Shown: positions 42,801 to 50,542, counted from the first letter of the stretch. The stretch: DNA of 64,000 nucleotides from Chryseobacterium paridis (GCF_016595215.1 NZ_JAENHK010000001.1:310001-374000); one strand, 5' to 3'. Numbers and translations are program-made. Notes: generated by a model not told the origin, from the letters alone.

Positions 42801-43219
42801 TCTTCTTTCTTAAGCACCTTTTCTGATAAGGCGCCAGCATATGCAACGATTACTTTCGGGGATTTACCTGAGTTGATCTTATTTAAAACCTCTGTCCTTA
42901 AAACAAGATTAGCATTCTGAGTTTTTTCTACCTGATAGGGCTCGAGATGGGTTGCTGGAAAATAAAGAACTTTATCCTTTCCTAACAAGTCTTCTATTTC
43001 CGTATTGGCATATAGGGCATCCTCTTTATCATCTACCAAATAAAGAATATTTTTCTTTTGTGTAAGGAAAAGCTCCGCTACAAAAACGGAAGCTGAAGAA
43101 CCTGCACTTCCCTTTACAGAAATATGCTGATGAGCTTCCAGTTGGGTGAAAATCTCTTTTCCAAATTCTTTTTGTAATAAATCCGGAAGAAACTTCTCGT
43201 GGATGGGTTTTAACTGCAT
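39857..43219 (-). CDS. mfd: Transcription-repair coupling factor Mfd
   Basis: A 1120-residue ATP-dependent translocase that removes stalled RNA polymerase and recruits UvrA. It shows the UvrB-like N-terminal module, the polymerase-interacting domain (LKIGDYIAHIDHGIGKFMGL), the helicase core with Walker A GDVGFGKTEVAIR (about residues 583-595), LIIDEEHKFGV and TATPIPRTL, and RVGRSNRKAF. The C-terminal TRCF domain (LMLPDFYISNTEERLLLY) follows. I place the start at ATG 43219 (MQLKPIHEKF). The frame also stays open to a TTG at 43288, but a -7 box covers that codon, so it lies at or upstream of the transcript start. Confidence 0.96.
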   Translation of the reverse strand: MQLKPIHEKFLPDLLQKEFGKEIFTQLEAHQHISVKGSAGSSASVFVAELFLTQKKNILYLVDDKEDALYANTEIEDLLGKDKVLYFPATHLEPYQVEKTQNANLVLRTEVLNKINSGKSPKVIVAYAGALSEKVLKKEDFKAISHHIKVGDQLDFDFVDELLSHYQFQQADFVSEPGEFSVRGGIVDVFSYSYEKPYRITFFGNEVENIKTFDIETQLSIDKVKEFQLVSNMNFSVSGTKVSLLQLLPKESFVVSRNGVVGLQKIKSFYEKALEKYETLSKDIAHRIPQELFISDQEFLFDYKKFKTIDFTSVAIDELKTFDINIDQTPQPSFHKNFELLIEDLEEKQSSGFDTWISFSTEKQKERLESIFEELEHKTVFKSFKSELHEGFVDNHHKISVYTDHQIFDRYQRYKAKNTFAKSEQLTLKDLMSLKIGDYIAHIDHGIGKFMGLVKVNNDGKIQECFKLTYKNGDLLYVSIHSLHKISKYNGPDGKEVVLSKLGSPAWKSLKQKTKAKVKQIAFDLIKLYAQRKTAQGFAYTPDSYLQNELEASFIYEDTPDQEKATIDVKADMEASTVMDRLVCGDVGFGKTEVAIRAAFKAATDGKQVAVLVPTTILAFQHYRSFKERLKDFPVTVSYVNRFRTAKQKSEALEGLKNGKVDIIIGTHQLASSSVKFKDLGLLIIDEEHKFGVSVKDKLKTLKSNVDTLTLTATPIPRTLQFSLMAARDLSVIKTPPPNRQPVDTQIIGFNEEILRDAVSYELQRDGQVYFINNRIENLKDIAGLIQRLVPDARVITGHGQMEGKQLEKNVLDFMEGKYDVLVSTTIVESGVDVPNANTIFINDAQRFGMADLHQMRGRVGRSNRKAFCFLITPPYDMMTSDARKRLEAIEQFSDLGSGFQIAMKDLEIRGAGDLLGAEQSGFINEMGFETYQKLMQEALEELKDDEDFENLFENEEDRQKLFKSVKEVNIDTDLELMLPDFYISNTEERLLLYQKIAEIDNEKDLQKFEAELVDRFGPLPKEAVNLLKSVALKWLAADIGFEKIVMKNGVFLGYFPSNPQDKFYQTDKFRHIINYLTQNPSEAQLKEKMGKEGNNLMMRKDKVKNVDEVNILLKSILEL

Positions 43220-43285
43220 AAGTAATAATGGTGTAAACGACAAAATCGATTTCGGGAGTTCTCCGAAACCGTTCAAGACTTTATA

Positions 43286-43293
43286 CAAAGGTA
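43286..43293 (-). promoter_or_regulatory. -7 box of mfd
   Basis: On the minus strand this reads TACCTTTG (perfect TAnnTTTG), with the ATG at 43219 giving a leader of roughly 63 nt. Confidence 0.55.
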
Positions 43294-43476
43294 ACCATAT
43301 TTTTTTCTAATTAAAAAAATTACGAATTATTCAAAAAACAAAATAAACAACCCGTAATCAAACAAATAATAACACTTTGCCAATTTATCTAATTAAAAGT
43401 TAAAAAAAGTATCATTTTACTTCATGGCATAATGTTTGAAAAACTGTTTAACACTAAACACTAAAAAAATAGTATT

Positions 43477-43869
43477 ATGAAAAAAGCAATTAAGATTTTA
43501 GGAATTTGCATGCTGGTATTTGGCCTTTTCACAATAGCATCATGTAGCAGAGACGATGATCCGGCAAATAATGACTTCTTTGCAGGCACCTACCGTGGAA
43601 GTGTTTCTTATAATGATGGAGGCTCAACGAATACAAGTACCGATAACGGAAGTGTATTTGTTACCAAAATAGCAAGTGGAACAAAATATAATTTTGCATT
43701 CTCCAATGGAATCCCAAACCTTAATGGAATTGAATTCGAAAAAAAGGGAGATAACAGTTTAGTTATGATTGGGTCAACAGCTACATCATATATAAGAATA
43801 GACAATAATGAACTGAAAATCCTTTACATTAAAGATGGAAAAACGTGGACTGCAAATTGTACACGATAA
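43477..43869 (+). CDS. Small putative lipoprotein
   Basis: A 130-residue protein with a lipoprotein signal peptide (MKKAIKILGICMLVFGLFTIASCSRD, lipid-modified Cys near residue 23) followed by acidic residues (RDDD). The mature part FFAGTYRGSVSYNDGGSTNT through FVTKIASGTKYNFAF looks like a small beta-barrel, similar in outline to lipocalin-like or 'META'-like flavobacterial lipoproteins. No family is assigned. It is a single gene with a strong terminator behind it. Confidence 0.72.
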   Translation: MKKAIKILGICMLVFGLFTIASCSRDDDPANNDFFAGTYRGSVSYNDGGSTNTSTDNGSVFVTKIASGTKYNFAFSNGIPNLNGIEFEKKGDNSLVMIGSTATSYIRIDNNELKILYIKDGKTWTANCTR

Positions 43870-43893
43870 AACAAAATATTCTTTTTTTTCATC

Positions 43894-43926
43894 AAACCTG
43901 CCTTTACACTAGAGGCAGGTTTTTCT
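43894..43926 (+). terminator. Terminator after the 43477 lipoprotein gene
   Basis: Arms AAACCTGCC/GGCAGGTTT are perfect over 9 bp around an internal loop region and run into TTTTTC. It lies 25 bases past the stop codon. Confidence 0.85.
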
Positions 43927-44052
43927 TTGTATAACCACGATCTTTAATCTTTTTTTAATCTGTAATAAACTTTAGTTAAGTTTCTAGAGGCTAGATTTTT
44001 CAGCCTGATTTTTGTATACCTTTACTTAGCAAAACAAAATAATATAATCCCT

Positions 44053-44352
44053 ATGAAAAAATTACTAACAGCAATGTCACTAGTCTTAGGATTAGGCCTT
44101 GCTACTGCTCAGCAAACTGCTCCGGCAACGGCTACCAAAACTACTCAGCAGGCTCCAAAAACTTTGAAAGCTCAGGAAGCTCCAAAAACTCTAAAAGCAG
44201 CTGAAGTAAAAACAGCAAAACCAGCAGTTGCCTCTACCTCTGCGGATGGAATGAAAATGAAGAAAGACGGAACTCCAGACAAAAGGTATAAAGCAAACAA
44301 ACATTTAAAAAAAGACGGCACACCTGACAAAAGGTACAAAGCCAACAAGTAA
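44053..44352 (+). CDS. Small secreted basic protein with tandem DGTPDKRYKANK repeats
   Basis: A 99-residue protein with a signal peptide (MKKLLTAMSLVLGLGLATAQ). A Thr/Ala/Gln/Pro-rich linker follows with two copies of APKTLKAxE, and then two nearly exact copies of KKDGTPDKRYKANK separated by HL, the second forming the C-terminus. The mature protein is highly basic and has no hydrophobic core, so it is likely disordered until it binds something acidic. It is monocistronic, ending in a strong terminator. Similar repeats recur in Chryseobacterium small proteins as far as I know; no function is established. Confidence 0.75.
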   Translation: MKKLLTAMSLVLGLGLATAQQTAPATATKTTQQAPKTLKAQEAPKTLKAAEVKTAKPAVASTSADGMKMKKDGTPDKRYKANKHLKKDGTPDKRYKANK

Positions 44353-44393
44353 ACTCAACATATAGTTGTTATTTTCATAATCAAATTTCGAAG

Positions 44394-44422
44394 AACCGAT
44401 GAACTCATCATCGGTTTTTTTT
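44394..44422 (+). terminator. Terminator after the 44053 gene
   Basis: Arms AACCGATGA/TCATCGGTT with a 3-5 base loop, followed by eight T. It lies 41 bases past the stop codon. Confidence 0.85.
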
Positions 44423-44465
44423 ATTTCATATTTCATAAAATGCTATCAGATTCTTTAGTTATTTA

Positions 44466-44473
44466 TAAATTTG
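44466..44473 (+). promoter_or_regulatory. -7 box directly before the GH3-family gene
   Basis: TAAATTTG, a perfect TAnnTTTG, ends 4 nt before the ATG at 44478. If the box is centred near -7, transcription starts at or next to the A of ATG. Confidence 0.6.
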
Positions 44474-44477
44474 AACC

Positions 44478-45977
44478 ATGTTAAGTTTCCTTAAGAAAAA
44501 TATAGCACTTGCATGGGCAAAAAAACATGTCCAAAAAGCAAAAGAATTCAAGAATAATCCGGAAAGAGACCAGGAAAAGTTACTTTTATCCTTGATTGCC
44601 ACCGCAAAAAAAACGCTGTTTGGAAGAGAACATCAATTTGAAAATATTCGATCCATTACAGATTTTCAGCAAAATGTTCCAATAGCTGACTATGAAGATC
44701 TAAAACCGTATATCGAAAGGGTAAAAAAAGGACAATCCAATATCCTTTGGACAGACACACCAGAGTACTTTGCAAAAACTTCAGGAACAACTTCAGGATC
44801 AAAATATATCCCAATCTCAAAAGAAGGAATGCCTTACCAGATAGCAGGAGCCCAAAGCGCCTTATTTCATTATATTTCTAAAAAAGAAAACGCCAACTTT
44901 GTCACAGGAAAAATGATTTTTCTGCAGGGGAGTCCCATATTGGAGGAAGTTTATGGAATAAAAACAGGAAGACTTTCCGGGATCGTTGCACACCATATAC
45001 CCAACTACCTTCAAAAAAGCCGCCTTCCGAGTTGGGAAACTAACATTATAGATGATTGGGAAACAAAGGTTGATAAAATTGTAGAAGAAACTGAAAAAGA
45101 AAACATGACCCTAATTTCGGGAATCCCACCCTGGTTAATCATGTATTTCGAAAAACTGAATGAAAAGCATGGTAAAAAAATCAAAGAGCTTTTCCCCAAT
45201 CTGCAACTTATCGTTACCGGTGGCGTAAATTATGAACCCTATCGTGATAAAATGGAAGATCTCATGGGTGGAGATGTTGACATTATTCAAACCTTTCCCG
45301 CTTCTGAAGGATTTTTCGCATTTCAGGATGATTACACCAAAGAAGGCCTTCTCCTTCTGACAAACCATGGTATTTTTTACGAATTTGTCCCTTTGGAGGA
45401 ATACGGAAAGCCTGGCGCAAGAAGGCTAACCTTAAAAGATATCGAGCTTAACAAAGACTATGCTTTAATCCTCACCACCAATTCAGGACTATGGGCTTAT
45501 TCGATTGGAGATGTTGTCAGGTTTATCGATAAAAAACCTCATCGGATCTTGGTAAGTGGAAGAACCAAACATTTCACTTCTGCCTTTGGTGAGCACGTTA
45601 TTGCATTTGAAGTGGAGGAAGCTATGAAAGCTACCTTAGAGAAATATTCTGCACAAATCACTGAATTTCATTTGGCTCCTCAGGTAAATCCAGCTGAGGG
45701 ACTTCCTTTTCATGAATGGTTTATTGAGTTTGAAAAAGAACCGGCTGATCTTCAAATTTTCAGAGATGAGCTGGATGAGCAGCTTAGAAAACGAAATAAC
45801 TACTATGATGACCTTATTTCAGGAAATATTTTACAGAAATTACATATCAGTCGTTTGAGAAAAAATGCATTTCATGAATATGCAAAATCCCAGGGGAAAC
45901 TTGGAGGTCAAAATAAAACCCCTAGATTAGCAAACGATAGAAAAATTGCCGATTTATTGGAAATCTATAAATTTTAA
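44478..45977 (+). CDS. GH3 (auxin-responsive promoter) family acyl-adenylating enzyme
   Basis: A 499-residue member of the GH3 branch of the ANL superfamily. The ATP-binding motif is FAKTSGTTSGSKYIPIS. TFPASEGFFAFQ and the YSIGDVVRF motif that positions ATP follow, and a small C-terminal domain with HEWFIEFEKEP ends the protein. Plant GH3 proteins conjugate amino acids to carboxylic-acid hormones; in bacteria the substrates are unknown, but adenylation of a carboxylate is expected. It is cytoplasmic (no signal peptide). It is monocistronic, with a promoter that touches the start codon. Confidence 0.88.
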   Translation: MLSFLKKNIALAWAKKHVQKAKEFKNNPERDQEKLLLSLIATAKKTLFGREHQFENIRSITDFQQNVPIADYEDLKPYIERVKKGQSNILWTDTPEYFAKTSGTTSGSKYIPISKEGMPYQIAGAQSALFHYISKKENANFVTGKMIFLQGSPILEEVYGIKTGRLSGIVAHHIPNYLQKSRLPSWETNIIDDWETKVDKIVEETEKENMTLISGIPPWLIMYFEKLNEKHGKKIKELFPNLQLIVTGGVNYEPYRDKMEDLMGGDVDIIQTFPASEGFFAFQDDYTKEGLLLLTNHGIFYEFVPLEEYGKPGARRLTLKDIELNKDYALILTTNSGLWAYSIGDVVRFIDKKPHRILVSGRTKHFTSAFGEHVIAFEVEEAMKATLEKYSAQITEFHLAPQVNPAEGLPFHEWFIEFEKEPADLQIFRDELDEQLRKRNNYYDDLISGNILQKLHISRLRKNAFHEYAKSQGKLGGQNKTPRLANDRKIADLLEIYKF

Positions 45978-46020
45978 CCATATTTTTTCAATTCAAAAAA
46001 CATATATTCAAAAAAAATTA

Positions 46021-46028
46021 TAAATTTG
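46021..46028 (+). promoter_or_regulatory. -7 box of the 46047 lipoprotein gene
   Basis: TAAATTTG, a perfect TAnnTTTG, ends 18 nt before the ATG at 46047. Confidence 0.5.
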
Positions 46029-46046
46029 AAAAACTAAATAAAAATA

Positions 46047-46409
46047 ATGAAAGCATCTGTACTTTTAAAATCATCTCTATTGACCTCTCTATTTTTAATT
46101 TCTTCTTGTGCGACTACTAAATACAGCGAAGATGTTTCAAAAAATAATTACTCTAATTTAGAAGCAGGAAGAATTTACATTGTCACTATGAAAGACGGTT
46201 CTAAAAAACAAAAAATGTTATTCCGCAATATACAAGGTGACAACATTATTGGAACTGCAGGAAAAAAAGACAGTACAGAAGTGATTATTCCTAAAGCAAA
46301 TGTTGCAGCAGTTAAAGACAGATCAAGAGCCAGAGTAGCAGGAGGAGCTGTATTAATAGGAGCTGCAGCCGCCGCTGCCATTGTAGTGAGCGCTTCAAGA
46401 GCCGACTAA
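46047..46409 (+). CDS. Small lipoprotein with C-terminal Gly/Ala-rich hydrophobic segment
   Basis: A 120-residue protein with lipobox FLISSCAT (Cys near residue 22). A small beta-rich domain follows (GRIYIVTMKDGSKKQKMLF and GDNIIGTAGKKDSTEVIIP), resembling a PRC-barrel/SH3-like fold in hydrophobic pattern. A C-terminal segment RVAGGAVLIGAAAAAAIVV looks like a glycine-zipper membrane span. The combination of a lipid anchor and a C-terminal hydrophobic segment is common in small envelope proteins of this phylum. Function unknown. An exact 14-bp inverted repeat follows 55 bases downstream. Confidence 0.7.
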   Translation: MKASVLLKSSLLTSLFLISSCATTKYSEDVSKNNYSNLEAGRIYIVTMKDGSKKQKMLFRNIQGDNIIGTAGKKDSTEVIIPKANVAAVKDRSRARVAGGAVLIGAAAAAAIVVSASRAD

Positions 46410-46464
46410 ATAGATTTTATCTTTCAAAATACATTTGATTTATCATTTGAAAAATCAACTTCTG

Positions 46465-46494
46465 AGTAGCTCTAAATAAATATTTAGAGCTACT
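46465..46494. repeat. Perfect 14-bp inverted repeat between a lipoprotein gene and an MFS gene
   Basis: AGTAGCTCTAAATA and its exact reverse complement flank two bases, and the second arm runs into TTTTG. It may be the terminator of the lipoprotein gene. It also overlaps the first four bases of the MFS -7 box (46491-46498), so it could equally be an operator. Confidence 0.75.
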
Positions 46495-46498
46495 TTTG
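46491..46498 (+). promoter_or_regulatory. -7 box directly before the MFS gene
   Basis: TACTTTTG, a perfect TAnnTTTG, ends 3 nt before the ATG at 46502. It contains the TTG at 46496, which therefore cannot be the start codon of a transcript made from this box. Confidence 0.55.
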
Positions 46499-46501
46499 CG
46501 T

Positions 46502-47737
46502 ATGATTTCCTTTACTCCGTTACAAACACTAAAAAATTTTGAATTCAGAAATCTACTTACCGGAAGATTTTTCATTGTTTTAGCCTTCAGAATGCTTGCG
46601 ACCTTATTAGGATGGTGGGTATATCAATTAACAAAAGACCCATTTTCCATTGGACTCATAGGTCTTTCAGAAGTTATTCCAGCTGTAAGCTGCGCATTGT
46701 ACGCTGGACATGTGATTGACATGAATGAAAAGAAGAGGCTTTTGCTTATATGTACCTATGCATATATCTTTCTCATAGGATTGTTACTTATTCCTGCCTT
46801 TTTTAATGTTGAAATGCACTTCACAGGCCATCAGATCACCTATTACATATATAGTGTGATTTTTTTTACGGGAATAGCAAGAGCTTTTATCGGCCCCATT
46901 GTTCCATCAATGATCCCCAAGATTGTTAAAAAAGAAAACTTACCTAACGCTGTAACACTTAATCAGGCAACTTTTTTGATTTCCTCGGTTTGTGGCCACG
47001 CAATAGGTGGTTTTTTAATTGGTTATTTTGGTGTAAAATGGACTTTGATTGTGATCATTTCTCTTATCTTCATTGCGTCATTATTTTTCTGGCAACTTAA
47101 AAAGCAACATTCTGAATATAAAAAAGGAAATATAAGTGTCATAGAAAGTATGAGAGAAGGCGTTTCTTACATATTCAAAACCAAAGAAATTCTAGGTGCA
47201 CTTTGTTTGGATATGTTTGCTGTTCTTTTTGGAGGTGCGGTCGCCATGATTCCCGTATACGCAACTGATATACTTAAAGTTGGTGCGGAAGGTTTCGGTC
47301 TGTTAAATGCAGCATCTGATATTGGCTCCATGTGCATCATTACTATTCTATCACTTATCCCGCTAAGGAAAAACCAGGGCAAAATACTGCTTGCTGTTGT
47401 TACAGGGTTCGGACTTTGTATCATCGGATTTGGATTATCCAATATATACTGGCTTTCATTCATGTTCCTGGTATTAAGTGGAATGCTGGATGGCATTTCC
47501 GTTGTCATACGTGGAACAATTGTACAATTGAAAACACCAGATCACATAAGGGGACGTGTCCTGAGTGCCAATTCAATATTCATTATGTCCAGTAATGAAA
47601 TGGGACAATTTGAAAGTGGATTATCTGCAAAGCTTCTGGGAGTCGTACGTTCTGTAATATTTGGAGGAAGTATGACAGTCCTTATTGCATTGATTGTTGG
47701 AAGCACAAATCCAAAATTAAGAAAAATGCAATATTAA
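46502..47737 (+). CDS. MFS transporter (EntS/MFS_3 type)
   Basis: A 411-residue inner-membrane protein with about 12 hydrophobic segments, starting FTPLQTLKNFEFRNLLTGRF, where the FRxLLxGR motif before the first span is typical of the MFS_3 (EntS-like) group. It also has HVIDMNEKKRLLLICTYAYI, the loop 2-3 MFS motif, and the paired motif IRGRVLSANSIFIMSSNEMG in the second half. Family members export siderophores, macrolides and other amphipathic compounds. The substrate is unknown here. It is a single gene with the unusual promoter/inverted-repeat arrangement described upstream. Confidence 0.88.
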   Translation: MISFTPLQTLKNFEFRNLLTGRFFIVLAFRMLATLLGWWVYQLTKDPFSIGLIGLSEVIPAVSCALYAGHVIDMNEKKRLLLICTYAYIFLIGLLLIPAFFNVEMHFTGHQITYYIYSVIFFTGIARAFIGPIVPSMIPKIVKKENLPNAVTLNQATFLISSVCGHAIGGFLIGYFGVKWTLIVIISLIFIASLFFWQLKKQHSEYKKGNISVIESMREGVSYIFKTKEILGALCLDMFAVLFGGAVAMIPVYATDILKVGAEGFGLLNAASDIGSMCIITILSLIPLRKNQGKILLAVVTGFGLCIIGFGLSNIYWLSFMFLVLSGMLDGISVVIRGTIVQLKTPDHIRGRVLSANSIFIMSSNEMGQFESGLSAKLLGVVRSVIFGGSMTVLIALIVGSTNPKLRKMQY

Positions 47738-47780
47738 ATACATATTTACCGTTCTATTAAATAAATCTTAAAAACATTAA

Positions 47781-47807
47781 TTGAAGGTTAATAATTTTTT
47801 ATATTTG
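47781..47807 (+). promoter_or_regulatory. Promoter of the 47826-48455 operon
   Basis: TTG (47781-47783), 16 nt, TATATTTG (47800-47807): both Bacteroidetes promoter elements with spacing one base below the usual range. The ATG at 47826 lies 18 nt further on. The TTG is therefore a promoter element and not a start codon. Confidence 0.65.
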
Positions 47808-47825
47808 TCGTATAAAATCCCCCTT

Positions 47826-48443
47826 ATGAAAAAATTTCTACTAATTTTAGGCTTCTTCGTGGTTGGTTCTTGGGCGAACGCTCAGTCCTACTCAGAAAAA
47901 GACTTTCAACAATCTGTTTTACAAATCAATACAGCCAAAACAAAAAGTGATTATGACAACCTTTTTCAGAAATTTTCCAAATTTACCGGAAATAAAACTT
48001 CTGAAAGATGGGAAGCATATTATTATGCTGCTGTATCTATGTATCTTAAAATAGAAGGACAATTGAACCAAACAGTTCATGAAGATCTTCCAGGAGGCAA
48101 TGCTGTTGCCAGAAAATTTGCCAAAGGAGCACTCAACTCCCAGCAGGATAATGCAGAAGCTAATATTTTACTTGGATTGATATACTTTCAAAAAATGCAG
48201 ATCAATGGATCTCAAGACCCTCAGGACATGGAAGTCATTACGAAATCTATTGCAAAAGCTGAAGCAGCTTCACCTAACAACCTTAGGCTTGCTATTCTAA
48301 AAGCAAGATTAAAAGAAAAATCAGGTGATAAAGCGAATGCTGAAAAATTGCTTCAAAAAGCAGCAAGCGGATTTGATAGCAAAAATTCTACAGGCAAACC
48401 TTCACCTACATGGGGTAGACAGTTAATTCAAGTAAAAAATTAA
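47826..48443 (+). CDS. Secreted TPR-like protein of unknown function
   Basis: A 205-residue protein with a signal peptide (MKKFLLILGFFVVGSWANAQ). The mature part is helical with a pattern like tetratricopeptide repeats: WEAYYYAAVSMYLKIEGQ, DNAEANILLGLIYFQKMQ and NLRLAILKARLKEKSGDKANAEKLLQKA, where the last has the TPR spacing of alanine and glycine residues. It probably acts as a protein-interaction scaffold in the periplasm. It lies 11 bases upstream of the first large type B surface protein and shares its promoter, which hints at a linked role in export or assembly. Confidence 0.75.
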   Translation: MKKFLLILGFFVVGSWANAQSYSEKDFQQSVLQINTAKTKSDYDNLFQKFSKFTGNKTSERWEAYYYAAVSMYLKIEGQLNQTVHEDLPGGNAVARKFAKGALNSQQDNAEANILLGLIYFQKMQINGSQDPQDMEVITKSIAKAEAASPNNLRLAILKARLKEKSGDKANAEKLLQKAASGFDSKNSTGKPSPTWGRQLIQVKN

Positions 48444-48454
48444 AATTGATCAAA

Positions 48455-50533
48455 ATGAAAAAAATTCTACTTATTTTTCTGATAATTATTTCTCAGATAA
48501 GTTTTGCTCAAAATAGCTCTGATTGTGGCGGAAATGTTCAGGTTTGTGGAAATACTCCTATTTCTTTCACACCTACCGGCCCAGGAGATGTACTTGAAAG
48601 CTTAGGAGGTTGTCTTAGTAACGAACACTTCTCAATCTGGTATACATTCACTATTGCTTCATCTGGTACATTAACATTTAATATAGATCCAAATGTTTTT
48701 GCTGACGATTATGATTGGGCCGTATACGGTCCGGATGTTACATGTAGTAATTTAGGAACTCCGATAAGATGTAATTATTCTGGCGCTGATGGTCCTACAG
48801 GATTAAACATGACTGCTACCGGCACATCTGAAAACGCCGGAGGACCTCCATTCTGCTCTTACATGAACGTTGTAGCAGGACAAACATATTATCTCATTGT
48901 TGATAACTTCTCTTCTAGTGCCAATGGTTTTGTACTATCCTGGGGAGGAACAGCTACTTTAGTATCTCCTTTTAACAGTGCTTATCAACCATATCCTTTT
49001 ATGGAACCTGGAAGTCCGGGGGCAAATCCTAATGACCCTAGAGAAGTTATTATATGTGAGGATCCTGCAATTTTTAATTTCACTACGTTATCTGCAGGAA
49101 TTATAAATAATAATCCTAATTTCTCGGTATCATATTATAAAAATTCAAATGATGCGATATCTGGTAATAGCCCAATAACAACTCCGATAGCTGTAAATAC
49201 CACAGATATATATTACTATGCAATTACCTATGCAGTTCCCGGTGCTCCTGCGACCGCGATCAACAGGTGTAGAATTCCTGGTAAGTTTAAATTTATACAG
49301 CGAGCCATTACAGGAAAGGATGTTACTTTAACGGAATGCAACAACAATAATGCAGGTACTGCGGTATTTGATCTGACCACTGCTGATGTTATTGCAGACC
49401 CTACGGTTACAAAGAAATATTATCCAACACTTACAGACCTTAATGCAGGAACTAATGAAATTACAAATCCATATCAGTATACTTCCGCTGGCGGACCTGT
49501 ATATGTTTTAATAACATCAACAGCAGGGTGTACTGCCATTGCAAAAATCACATTAGCTTTCCATCCGGTAGTCGTTGTAAATGAAGCAACGTTAAGATCA
49601 TGTTTCATTGAATCAAATCCATCTACAGCTTCATTTGATCTTACGGCGGCCAATGTAACTGGTACTGGGACAGGAATGACAAAGAAATACTACCCATCAC
49701 CAACTGATGCAGTAAACCAAACCAATCAGATCACTACACCTACAGCTTATATTGCTCCAAATGGCTATGTCTATGTAAGAGTAACAAACGGAAATGGCTG
49801 TTATACAGTAGCTAAAATTACATTAATTGTGCTACCACCGGTAAAATCTACAGTTTTGGTTGATAAAATCATCTGTATGGAGGATAAAACAACATTAGAT
49901 GCTGGTCCAGGCTTTGTTTCTTATCTCTGGAGTACAGGAGCAACTACTCAGAAAATCACCGATGTAGCAGTTGGTACTTATTGGGTAAAATTGAAAACAG
50001 GAGAATGTGTTACAACACAAACAGTAACAGTTTTCCCTTCAGAACAACCTGTAATATCCAATATAGATATTTCAACCAATACCATTACAGTTACAGTTAA
50101 CGGAGGAACTCCTCCATACAAGTATTCACTGGACAATATCAATTGGCAAGACTCTAATGTATTCAATAATATTCCTAGAGGAGACAGCCAAATATATGTA
50201 AAGGATGCTTATGATTGTGACCCTATTGATGTTACAGTAGTCGTTCCAAATCTAGTCAATGTGATAACACCAAATAATGATGGTATTAATGACGTGATAG
50301 ACTATTCAGCGCTGGCTGGCAAACAGAATTTAGTATTAAGTATTTTTGATAGATATGGTGCTAAAATTTTCCAGGCAGATAAAACAAATGGTTACAAATG
50401 GGACGGTTCTTCCAATGGAGGTAAAAAAGTTTCAACCGGAACTTATTGGTACTCTGTAACCTGGAATGAGAATGATAAGAAAAATACTCCTATCAAATTC
50501 TCAAGCTGGATTATGGTAAAAAACAGAGAATAA
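48455..50533 (+). CDS. Large secreted protein with T9SS type B C-terminal domain (1 of 5)
   Basis: A 692-residue protein starting at ATG 48455 (MKKILLIFLIIISQISFAQ signal peptide); the TTG at 48446 is not needed. The N-terminal 190 residues form a Cys-rich beta domain (SSDCGGNVQVCGNTPISF, DDYDWAVYGPDVTCSNLG). Two modules of about 85 residues follow, each with a Cys near the start and the end (TECNNNNAGTAVFDLTTADV and RSCFIESNPSTASFDLTAANV). The segment TTLDAGPGFVSYLWSTGATTQ comes next, then the C-terminal type B gliding/T9SS sorting domain: VITPNNDGINDVIDYSALAG to SSWIMVKNRE. The protein is exported through the outer membrane by T9SS and probably acts as an adhesin; ligand unknown. Confidence 0.88.
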   Translation: MKKILLIFLIIISQISFAQNSSDCGGNVQVCGNTPISFTPTGPGDVLESLGGCLSNEHFSIWYTFTIASSGTLTFNIDPNVFADDYDWAVYGPDVTCSNLGTPIRCNYSGADGPTGLNMTATGTSENAGGPPFCSYMNVVAGQTYYLIVDNFSSSANGFVLSWGGTATLVSPFNSAYQPYPFMEPGSPGANPNDPREVIICEDPAIFNFTTLSAGIINNNPNFSVSYYKNSNDAISGNSPITTPIAVNTTDIYYYAITYAVPGAPATAINRCRIPGKFKFIQRAITGKDVTLTECNNNNAGTAVFDLTTADVIADPTVTKKYYPTLTDLNAGTNEITNPYQYTSAGGPVYVLITSTAGCTAIAKITLAFHPVVVVNEATLRSCFIESNPSTASFDLTAANVTGTGTGMTKKYYPSPTDAVNQTNQITTPTAYIAPNGYVYVRVTNGNGCYTVAKITLIVLPPVKSTVLVDKIICMEDKTTLDAGPGFVSYLWSTGATTQKITDVAVGTYWVKLKTGECVTTQTVTVFPSEQPVISNIDISTNTITVTVNGGTPPYKYSLDNINWQDSNVFNNIPRGDSQIYVKDAYDCDPIDVTVVVPNLVNVITPNNDGINDVIDYSALAGKQNLVLSIFDRYGAKIFQADKTNGYKWDGSSNGGKKVSTGTYWYSVTWNENDKKNTPIKFSSWIMVKNRE

Positions 50534-50542
50534 TTATATTTC

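Noticed and set aside
47781-47825. TTG start for the 47826 gene
   Set aside because: The TTG is the -33 promoter element, and the signal peptide starts at the ATG 47826.
48446-48454. TTG start for the first type B protein
   Set aside because: The ATG 9 bases on begins a normal signal peptide.
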